Assembly: GCA_943737045.1 (NCBI GenBank)
Contig: CALSFV010000234.1
Span: forward strand, 62,001 to 126,000
Source: Parapristionchus giblindavisi
Lineage: Eukaryota > Nematoda > Chromadorea > Rhabditida > Diplogasteridae
Reading direction: 5' to 3'
Length of the DNA: 64,000 nucleotides
Made by a program: the position numbers and the translations under genes. The notes under the pieces are model-generated. The model was not told the origin of the DNA, did not search any database, and saw nothing but the letters and a program-made list of their open reading frames with translations. This document shows, in pieces, positions 47,512-55,957 of the stretch (position 1 is the stretch's first letter; each line of letters begins with the position of its first letter).

Positions 47512-48345
47512 ATGGGCGATTCTCTTCAACAACAGATACAGAAAATAGAAGATTCTTGGTTCATCGTTATTATCAGTCAGTTCTTCAATCTACAAACAAT
47601 CGAGAACCGATCACCAAAAATCGATAATCCTTGCAGGTATCCTGTTCAAGTACTGGTTCGAGATCATCATTGGCCTTCTGGTCCTGGCCATAACTCGTGC
47701 TCTCATCGATCGACTACTGGGAAACTTCCTGAATGATGTCTACAGTATACCCCAGATGTCGTGGCAGAACCGCAATCAGGCAATTCAGAGCACATCTTCG
47801 GGTATCGATCAACGCTGACCCAGATGAAGACGTATCTGGAGGACGATTATGGCGAACTCTGGAACAATCCTGAGTTCTGCATCAGCTATCTCAAGGTGAT
47901 TTTATTTATTTATCCTATATAATAAAGCTGTTTCAACAAGTAAAATGCGATTGAAATGAAGAAATTCGCACAAAGAGAAATACAATGAGGGACAATCATT
48001 TTGATTTTTATATCAAACAAATAAATCTACAAACTTCATAGTCATGCATATACAGTCGGTATACGGGATTGTATGTGCTGACTAGACACATTTATGAAAA
48101 ATACTTACACAAATATCTCAGTCACGCATATAAACTGAACGAAAGGCTGAGGGACATGTTACAGTAAGACATAATTCTTCCAGCCTATTGATTGCGATTA
48201 CTGTAACTCTTTATTGATAAATCAATTACAGCTACACGACGCCTATCAGGAGCTGCTGAACGTCGCTCGAACCGACGTCTCGGGAAAGCTGAGAAGGGAC
48301 ACGAAGTACGAACACTTCGCCAAGATTCAAATCGGCTCGGAGTGA
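47512..48345 (+). CDS. Small single-pass membrane protein (116 aa)
   Basis: Exons 47512-47575, 47637-47737, 47824-47895 and 48232-48345 join in phase (351 nt, stop TGA). The protein begins MGDSLQQQIQKIEDSWF, then a long hydrophobic stretch running through FIVIIS and ILFKYWFEIIIGLLVLAIT (residues about 17-44), followed by charged ALIDRLLGN and a soluble tail (DDYGELWNNPEFCISYLK, HDAYQELLNVARTDVSGK). Family not recognised. The second intron is the weak point: the donor GTCTACAG is unusual. Reading through instead gives 20 further codons (MSWQNRNQAIQSTSSGIDQR) and a stop, so an alternative shorter product is possible. The gene converges on AKR paralog 1 with 275 bp between stops; GATCTTTGATC words follow its stop directly. 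Confidence 0.72.
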
Positions 48346-48620
48346 TCTTTGATCTTTAATCCTTGATCTCTCATTTCTATCCTTTTACGCACCTATCAAA
48401 TGTGTTCACATAAACATGTCTTTATCTTCAACATAGCAACAACAGTCGAGCATTACCTAATAATCAAAAAATCAATCAATAGATCTACCGTATATTTTAC
48501 GTAGTAATCAAAATATCAGCCTATAGTATCGTCACATTAACAAATTAAACGATCAATAAATCACAAGAATACAGTAATCTCGTAGATTATCGATTACCAT
48601 AATCTCAGCTACCGTAATCC

Positions 48621-50014
48621 TCACAGCGTTCTCCAGGGAGTGCACAGGCCTACGTAGGTCTGTCGCTTGTCCAGCTTGAGCAGTGACGTCAACTCATCGT
48701 CCGCCAACTTCACGGCTACCGTATTCCTGAATGCAGACATTATTTGATCTTTGATCTTTACGTCATTTTTAAGGCTTCCTTTCGCATCAAGTGGCCTAAA
48801 ATGGGCCTTATATAGTGGGTCCATCCTGCATTGCGAGGGTATGGCAATGTATGCTTGAGGCCGTATCCATGAACGGTGTGACAAACACCACAAACAACGG
48901 ATGTGACGTCACGCGCTTGCCGGCAAATGGTTTGCCACCGTTCATGGATATACACCGGTTGCGTTAATCGATAATCATACATTGCCATACCCTCGCAGTG
49001 CGAGGATTGACCCACTATATAAGGGCCATTTTAGGCCACTTGATAAAAAGGAAACTAAAAAATGATGATTTTTTAGCGAAAATAACGAATTTTATGTATG
49101 AACCCACCCTATTTCGAGAATTGACCCACTATATAAAAATAGATGGCGAGGGTACCGAAAATGTATGATCGATAATGAGGTTTTGAAAATGAGCAAGACC
49201 AACAACGAGCCAAAGATCAAATAGCATTGCCATATACCGCACACAATCGATTGATCGATGAAAAAAGGGGGAAATGGAGCATGGTTTGTTTCATGCATAA
49301 GATTGATTGAATCGATTATCAAAAAGTAACATAATGAGCAGAGAGATCAAAGATTAAAATTACAGTACCTGAAATTATTGGCGACTCTCTGCGCGTTCGT
49401 CGACTTGGGCAGCACGCCCACACCGGTGTGTAGAGCGAACGAGAGCAGAATGTTCTGAAACACAATACGATGATATCGATCGATTTGTTTTAAATTTTTG
49501 AAATTCCCGCACTTTTACAACTCTTTCAATTCGACACCAGAAACTATAAATTATCTAAATTCTAAAACTGATTCTTGTGGTGCTTATGCCCTTGCATGAG
49601 ACCAGGGCGAGTTGTGCCCCCTTGTCGTTCGTAGGGAAGCAATCAGGGATGATATTTTGGAAAACGAAGGCCATTGTCGTTTCAAGGAACAAACAAATTG
49701 TGAAATGGGCCAGCATATTTTAAATCAGCAATTTACTCACCAACCCAATATACACAGCGTTTCGAGAGCGGTCATGGTTTGACAGTGAAAAAGGGTAGTG
49801 CAAAAAAAGAGAGTGTACGGAAAAGTGAGAATGGTCAGAGCACACCATGGTGCGCGAAACCATAATTTCTATGGCATTTTACTAAATTTTCAATGACCGC
49901 TAGCAATACGTTGGTGAAATGCTGTGTATTGGAAAACGAAGGCTATAGTCGTTTCAAAGAACAAACAAATCGTACAATGGACCTTAACAAGTCAGAAATA
50001 TACGCACCAACCTA

Positions 50015-50076
<62 letters not shown>

Positions 50077-53000
50077 CACAAACTAATACTGTAAATCAAT
50101 ATCATAAATCAATACCTGCTTGTCCACTCCATGCTTGGCGGCCAGCTCACAAACCACAGCCTCGTTGAGTATTGCATCATCGCCACTGCACAGCGAAGCG
50201 TATGCCTGAATCAGACAATATTTATAACATCATAGAATTTATTTCTTGAGTATGGCCGATGAGAGACAAGTCTTCTTGTCTCTCATCGGCCATACTCAAG
50301 AAATAAGTTCTATGATATCACTCACAAAGGACAAGAATCACAGAGTACATATCTTTCATCAATATTTATAATAGTATTCAATATTCGAATATATCCCTTG
50401 ATATTACGGTAAAGGATAGAATAAGCTACTATTTCAGGTACACAATTATAATAATTTATTGCATGTATGCAGTAGTATTCGTTCCCACTGGCAGTCTTGG
50501 CCGAGTAATCGGAGAGAGAGGCATTTACGATCTCTCTCTCATCGAATGAGCCGGGAGAGGGGTCATTGTCTCGAATAGTCAAAAAACAGTCGAGTCGAAA
50601 TCGAATGGAAAGGTTTTTCTCAGCACTGCATTGACCAAATTCAATACTTTTTAAACTTCTGACATCAGCTCATTAAGTGCTATAAAACGAAGCCAAATTT
50701 AACAATTTTTTTCAAAAAAAATTTTTTTAAATAATTTGTTGGTTTATGATACAATAATATTATTAATTTGATAACAATTATTATGGCAATACTATTATTA
50801 AAGTTCCAATTCGTCATCAGATTCAAACTCTTCAATCTCGCTATCATCAGACAAAAAAAGAAAAAAAGAGAAATTTTAATTTGAATTATTCGATGCGAAT
50901 TGTGTATCATTTTATAGATCTCGTTTTGCTGATTTCAAATATACATAATTTGTCTAGTTTTGTTCAAACACGGCCTTGAAAAACGCTCGACTCGACTTCG
51001 ACTCGACCTAAAAACGATTATCCTAGGGAGAGAGATAGAGACTGCCAAGGGGAACGAATATCCTCTCCATTCGACCTCGACTCGATAGAGACTACAAAAC
51101 AGGCTCATTCGAGAGCAATTCTCGCCACCCTAGTATGCAGTCATATTTCACGTAATGGTGCTTCAGTACCCAAATCGTTCATAGAGCTTTTAATATTAGA
51201 CATACCGATCAGGGCTGGGCGTCAAATGAAAATTTGACGGATTCGTCAAAACGTCAATTTGACGGTTTGAAAATCCGTCAAATTCCGTCAAATCCGTCAA
51301 ATTCGTCAAAATATTGTAAATGCCTCTTGCTTAATTCAAAATCATCTTTTAAGATGGGATTTCAACTGAGAGCAACAAAAAAGTACAACGACACAACATA
51401 AACATCGAGTCGAAGTCGACTCCTAGATAATTACTCAAAATCATAAATTTGGAAGTTCATATTACATGACGAAAAGCGATTTTGTTCATTACTGAACACA
51501 TTTACAGTATTTCATTTATCGTGAGAAATAAGGAGATGGTAGTCGAAAAAAATATAATTTAAAAATTACATATTATTGTTGATTATTCTCGCCTATTTCA
51601 GCTTTTATTGTCGCTTTAATTTTTGACGTATTTGACGGATAAAATTTGACGGTTTCCGTCAAAAAATAATTTGACGGATGGATACCGTCAATCCGTCAAA
51701 TCCGTCAAATCGTCAAACGTCAAATCCCAGCCCTGATACCGATCACATTAGCTCTGGTATTTCAAAAAAACTTTTCAATTACTAGAAGTGCTTTTAAGTC
51801 TAATTCAAGTGAAAGAATATTTGACGGAATGAATTACAGTATATATATACCACCTGAAGTAGACTTACATCTATCTTGAAGCAGGCTTACAAGTATACTT
51901 TAATTGTTTAAGTTTTGAAATGCCAGATAACTCCGGTATTTTTTACTCGCGGGGCACACCGTTCAATCCCGTGGTGTACCTCGCGAGGTACACCGCGGGG
52001 TAGAACACTTAGACGGGGTACCTCGCGAGCTGCAGCCTCTAGACGGGGAGCCCCGCGAGGCGGACGACGGCGTGCCTCGCGGGGCAGGAGGGACGGTGTG
52101 CCCCGCGAGATTTGATGTCTACCCCGCGAGGCACGCCGTCACTTCCACACCGTGGTGCACCTCGCGGTGTACCCCGCGAGATTTGGCCTCTCAACGGGGA
52201 GCCCCGCGAGCAAAAAATACCGGAGAACTCATTATCATCACCTGGAAGAAGATTCCCTGCTGCTTGCAGTAGGCGCGCAGCTGGCTCTGCGTGTGATGGG
52301 GATGATACTCGCACTGATTGACAGAGCAGGGCACCTGAAAATACATTTATGATTGTAAATTACTTTTGTAATACCTTCCGTAACCAGCTATTATTCAATA
52401 TTGAAGAACGTTTACAATACTAACTTTACTAAAGTCATCAGGGATTTCGTCAGAATGTTAAAAAAATAAAACAAAAAATCTTATAATGCTTTCTTTCTTG
52501 TAAATCAACTCGCTGACTCATCAAATCAGTCAAAAACAAAATTGAATTGGCTCAGAAGGTTGTGGCAACATCACTCGCTTGTCGGAAACACGGACCAACC
52601 TGTTACACATCACAGCCGACGAGAGAGCGAGCGTGCTACACTCTATCAAAGCGCGCGGCGAACCCCACACGGGTTTGGCATGCGCTGGCTAGAGTGTGCA
52701 AGGGGCGGGGCGCGCGCACTCTACCCACACTCTACTACCTCCCTTTCTCTCCACCAGCACTTTTCGCGTTTCTATGCGCCCATAATAGACACAATTAACA
52801 GTTTTACACTGTTTTGCATGGGGTTGCTTCTAAAAAATCAATAAACCTTAGCGTACTGCGGCAGCTCAAGTAGGTGGTAGATCTCGTAGTTGGACACGCC
52901 GATAGACCGGATTTTGCCGGCAGCTAAATCACGGTGGAAATCATCAATCGATAGCAAGGATTAATGATGCAAAAAAATCAATACTACATAGATTTCAACA

Positions 53001-54553
53001 TTCATCCACTCATAGCAAAACCTCAAGGAAATCGTTTTGCATCTAATCAGAATAGCCGTGCCTTTTTAATCTAATCAGATTGATTTTATAGACAAAATTT
53101 AGCCCTGGTTACTTCTAAAATTGCTCTGATTAGATGCGAAACGATTTGCCTGTGGTTTACCAGAGTGTTACATAGAGATCTACACTGAATATCAAAAATT
53201 TTCCTTTCATTCTAATCGTATTTCACTTTTTGAAACATATTTATAATGTATGATAAATAATAAGTAAAATTAAGCCAGTCTCCGGTCTAGAAAAGCACCA
53301 TAATCAGTCAATAAACAGATACCGTACCCACGTATTCCTCGAGGATACCGTACACCAGGCGGCGCTTCTCGCTATTGATTGGATCATCGTCGCTACCGCC
53401 TCCGATCAGATGCCTCGGATAATGAATGAGCACCAGATCGATGTACCTGAAAAATAAATATTTCAAATTTCCCGCCGTCAAAGGATATCCAGTCGTAGAT
53501 TTAGATCCTTTTTGTCTAATATAATTGTTAATAAATGGAATACTCTCAATTCATCAATTGTAAATTCGCTCAACCCCGCACTTTTCGTAATATTATAGTA
53601 TCAAAGCTGTGATCTAGATATTGCAGCATTTTCGTCGTTCTTACTTTTTAAATCAATACATACATATTACATAGAATATCGTTATTTTCTCTTGTCCAAG
53701 AAACGATAAATATATTATTATTATTATAATTAAAATGTGGAAATGGCGCCAAGCACCCACTCTAGCTGCAGATCCCGCAGCGACTGGTCCAGCATCTCGC
53801 GGGTTACGGTAGCCATCTCGTCGTTCTTCATGGGCACTTTGGTGGTGACGAAGACGTCGGCACGAGCGATGCCGTGCTTACCAAGGCCAGTCTGAAATCG
53901 ATCGATAATACGGAGAGAGGACTACCGTATTCGATAACAACATAACTAGGATTTGTGAGCAAAAGAACTTCTTTAAAGGCATACCACGAACTAATTTCCC
54001 GCATATTGAAATGAAAATTTATATTTTGTCTATGCCACTTTTGCGTTGTTTCTCTCATTCATTTTCAGGCACACACGGGCTAATTTTTAACTCTGGCCAC
54101 ACTTTATCGCTTCCTTTGTCTGCGAGTTTGTATTGCCAATGCAGAGAGTTTCAAATTAGCTCGGGTTGTCCTTTTAAGCCAAGCAACATAGCACGGGCAT
54201 GTACAAAATCAATGCACACTCTTCCTTTGAGAATCTTCGTTTCAGAATCTTCCATGAGCAATCATGCAATCGATAATCTACCAGTATACCTGGAGGGCTG
54301 CCCCCAGTAGGGCCTCATTACGGTAGCCATGGGCGGTGTCAAACAATCGATAACCGGAAGCAAGTGCGGACTCTACCGCCTCTTCCATCGGTTTCGCCTC
54401 CTACAACGATTGTCCAATCATACTATAGCTAATTATAAATACTAATCGATATCCACTCACCCGAATGCCTGACGTTCCCAGCCCGATCATGGGCATACTG
54501 TAGCCACTGGCGAGCTTGATCGCGCCTCCGATTACGGTAGCGAAGTCGGACAT
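48621..54553 (-). CDS. Aldo-keto reductase, paralog 1 (301 aa)
   Basis: NAD(P)H-dependent reductase of the AKR superfamily, a soluble TIM barrel reducing aldehydes or ketones; substrate unknown. Exons 54461-54553, 54290-54400, 53761-53891, 53328-53446, 52847-52923, 52242-52334, 50116-50205, 49369-49454 and 48621-48726 join in phase (906 nt). The N-terminal strand reads YSMPMIGLGTSG. The catalytic tetrad is complete: Asp52 and Tyr57 in FDTAHGYRNE, Lys86 in VFVTTK, His120 in YIDLVLIHYP. IRSIGVSNYE, SVNQCEYHPHHTQ and the cofactor-binding LPKSTNAQR (254-261) are all present. The length is slightly below the usual 310-330 aa, with a short C-terminal loop. Intron 6 (50206-52241) is packed with at least four different transposable elements. 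Confidence 0.94.
48761..48853 (-). mobile_element. Family A transposon fragment
   Basis: Half-length reverse copy, keeping only the CATACATTGCC end. It sits about 120 bp from a full copy in opposite orientation, in the last intron of AKR paralog 1. Confidence 0.8.
48865..48955. mobile_element. Short inverted-repeat element, ATCCATGAACGGTG ends
   Basis: About 90 bp with ends ATCCATGAACGGTG and CACCGTTCATGGAT and a GTGACGTCAC centre. It lies between the truncated and full family A copies. Confidence 0.65.
48976..49167 (+). mobile_element. Family A small inverted-repeat transposon with target duplication
   Basis: Forward copy, 192 bp, in the last intron of AKR paralog 1. It is flanked by ATCGATAAT on both sides, a 9-base match within the common CAATCGATAAT word, so 8 or 9 bp were duplicated. 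Confidence 0.88.
50018..50074. repeat. AT microsatellite
   Basis: About 28 AT units in an intron of AKR paralog 1; strongly self-complementary. Confidence 0.95.
50229..50316. repeat. Near-perfect 42-bp-arm hairpin
   Basis: ATCATAGAATTTATTTCTTG ... GAGACAAG, then TCTT, then the reverse complement ending TTCTATGAT. The loop is only four bases, with one mismatch (TTTATTT versus AAATAAG). In intron 6 of AKR paralog 1. Confidence 0.85.
50474..51133. mobile_element. Probable transposon, 660 bp, with TATGCAGT duplication
   Basis: TATGCAGT (or GTATGCAGT) occurs at 50466-50473 and 51134-51141. Between the copies both ends carry CGACTCGA words and inverted strings such as CGAATGAGCC / GGCTCATTCG, plus GAGAGAG tracts. 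Terminal bases TAGTATTCG and CCCTA match poorly, so exact ends and superfamily are uncertain. Confidence 0.6.
51210..51735. mobile_element. Non-autonomous hAT-like transposon, 526 bp
   Basis: Perfect 10-bp terminal inverted repeat CAGGGCTGGG, flanked by the exact 8-bp direct repeat ATACCGAT (51202-51209 and 51736-51743). Both subterminal regions carry many TTTGACGG/CCGTCAAA motifs, the arrangement expected of transposase-binding arrays. No transposase frame. The 8-bp duplication and CAGGG ends fit the hAT superfamily. It is inside intron 6 of AKR paralog 1. Confidence 0.92.
51755..51926. mobile_element. Inverted-repeat element ending TCTGGTATTTCAAAA
   Basis: Ends TCTGGTATTTCAAAA and TTTTGAAATGCCAGA. 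Inside are several AAGTCTACTTCAAGT-type words in both orientations. A relative occupies 55570-55795. It abuts the next element, which also ends GGTATTT. Confidence 0.65.
51931..52225. mobile_element. GC-rich inverted-repeat element ending CTCCGGTATTTTTT
   Basis: 295 bp, ends CTCCGGTATTTTTT and AAAAAATACCGGAG. The core is built of TACCCCGCGAG/CTCGCGGGG words, giving far higher GC than the surrounding intron and strong self-complementarity. Flanking AA on both sides may be a 2-bp duplication. Confidence 0.82.
53014..53160. mobile_element. Inverted-repeat element, ATCGTTTTGCATCTAATCAG ends
   Basis: AATCGTTTTGCATCTAATCA at the left mirrors TGATTAGATGCGAAACGATT at the right; additional CTAATCAGATT words lie in the middle. 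In an intron of AKR paralog 1. Confidence 0.7.
54067..54177. mobile_element. Palindromic GAGCTAATTT element
   Basis: GGCACACACGGGCTAATTTT ... CTCTGGCCACACTTTATCG ... CAGAGAGTTTCAAATTAGC. Inverted ends around a CTCTCTCG-like core; shares its ends with copies at 36935-37032 and 57885-58132. In the first intron region of AKR paralog 1. Confidence 0.65.
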
Positions 54554-54663
54554 TCTGGATATTGACTGATTTGAAAGGTTGTAAAAAGAGCATTTTGAAC
54601 AGTTAGGCATAGTTAAAGGGGAGATTGGAGAGATATTGAGAGGGAAAGTGAAATAGAACGCAA

Positions 54664-54960
54664 AAACGGTAAAAGGTAAAGGTAAAGGTGCAACCCGTTA
54701 TTCAAGGCACACCTCTGGTATTTTTTTCCTGCCAGGCCACCGGCAAGGTTCTTGGTAGGAAATTTACCGGGTTCCTGGCAGGAAATGCGCTAGCAGGATC
54801 CTGGCAGGAAATTTAGCAGGATCCCGCTATCGATACCAGGAAAGAGGGTGCTATACCGGGTTCCTGGTAGGAAAAAAATACCAGAGACGTCCTGCGGGTG
54901 ATCACTACTATCCAGTGATAATTCAAAAAGGGTTGTCGGTGTGCAATTTTCAAGCACGAG
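54664..54960. repeat. AACCCGTTATTCAAG repeat copy, split by a younger element
   Basis: GGTAAAGGTGCAACCCGTTA ... GGCACAC before the insertion and GTCCTGCGGGTGATCAC ... CCAGTGATA after it. Compare 37033-37105 (opposite strand) and 62770-62835. Confidence 0.7.
54713..54886. mobile_element. Inverted-repeat element ending CTCTGGTATTTTTTT, nested in another repeat
   Basis: 174 bp, ends CTCTGGTATTTTTTTCCTGC and AGGAAAAAAATACCAGAG. Core of CCTGGCAGGAAAT and GCAGGATCC words. It interrupts a repeat whose intact copy is at 37033-37105, which gives the empty-site sequence. Confidence 0.82.
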
Positions 54961-54972
54961 TAGCGTTCCCTA

Positions 54973-55158
54973 CATACATGGGCGCCGACATGGGGGTGCC
55001 CCCTGTAAAATTATGGCTTTTCGAAAATTTGTGGAAAGCCCCCTGTTAAAATGAAATTTAGGTGAAATTTTTCAAAAAATAGTGAAAGCCCCCTCTAAAA
55101 TTAACCATTTTTTTGTTCGGAAGCGAGACTCGAGCTCCAGGTATCCCGCCCATGTATG
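54973..55158 (+). mobile_element. Family C small inverted-repeat transposon with target duplication
   Basis: 186 bp between the two reductase genes. Ends CATACATGGGCGCC and CCGCCCATGTATG. Exact 8-bp direct repeat GTTCCCTA (54965-54972 and 55159-55166). Confidence 0.94.
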
Positions 55159-55569
55159 GTTCCCTATCATACCGATTAGTGTTGCCACACCGAATATTTC
55201 TCATGCTACACAGCGTAGCCTGCACGAGCAAGAAATGCAACGTTTGCGGCGAATAATTTTGTTTTCCGGGTTTCCTATTATAATTGAACTAACGTGGGCA
55301 AGTTACTTGTATGAGAATATAGCAACACGTCCGGACCACGACTGCCCGTGATAAATTTCGGCAATCAAAAGATCAAAGATCACTCGAATCGATAGGATGA
55401 GACCGCCAGCAATTTAGACTGATAAGAATGAAACAAAATCATCCACGAACAAAAAATCAATCACTGATAACTCTTTATCACCGTATAATTATCATTCAAA
55501 GATCACCTCGTCACATAAAAAATCATCATGCATACATAGAACAAATACTACATGGTAATACTCTGGGAT

Positions 55570-55795
55570 TCCAAAACTTAAAGTGTACTTATCATTTTCA
55601 CTTAAAGTAGACTTGTTTTTAACGTGCATATTTATTTTAAACGTGTAAGTAAACCTATAACAGTACATCTATTTATATTACTAATTTAATTGTAAGTCTA
55701 CTTCAAGTGGTGTATATAAAGTAATGCATTTCGTCAAATGTTCTTTGACTTGAAGTAGACTTAAAGTTTAGGCAGCTTTAATTTCCGAAATACCA
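55570..55795. mobile_element. Relative of the 51755-51926 element
   Basis: TTCCAAAACTTAAAGTGTAC at one end and CTTTAATTTCCGAAATACCA at the other, with GTAGACTT/AAGTCTAC words inside. In the spacer between the reductases. Confidence 0.55.
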
Positions 55796-55957
55796 CAGTA
55801 TGCACCAATACTATACAATTACTATATCATAACAATACAACTTATAATACAATCACTACATCACGATTCACATGTACGCGGTACTATATCACGGATCGGG
55901 TTACTGTAAGGCCCGATCGATAACACGGGGTTACGGTAGCTATCCATCAATCGATAA

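Larger units (their letters stand above)
50206..52241 (-). other. Transposon-packed intron 6 of AKR paralog 1
   Basis: In order it contains a perfect-stem hairpin (50229-50316), a 660-bp element with a TATGCAGT duplication (50474-51133), a hAT-like element (51210-51735), an element ending GGTATTTCAAAA (51755-51926) and a GC-rich element ending GGTATTTTTT (51931-52225). Almost the whole intron is accounted for by insertions, so the ancestral intron may have been very short. No exon is hidden here: the flanking exons are in phase and give a continuous AKR sequence. Confidence 0.8.
54554..55957. other. Spacer between tandem reductase genes
   Basis: It contains the promoter side of AKR paralog 1, a nested repeat (54664-54960), a CATA-family transposon with an 8-bp duplication (54973-55158) and a repeat at 55570-55795 related to one in intron 6 of paralog 1. 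No gene seen. Confidence 0.65.

Noticed and set aside
47801..47823. A possible 22-nt intron (GTATCGATCAACGCTGACCCAG)
   Set aside because: It has GT-AG ends, but removing it leaves the downstream exon out of frame; the 86-nt intron restores phase.
50229..50316. Hairpin considered as a pre-miRNA
   Set aside because: A loop of four bases and near-perfect complementarity throughout are atypical of miRNA precursors.
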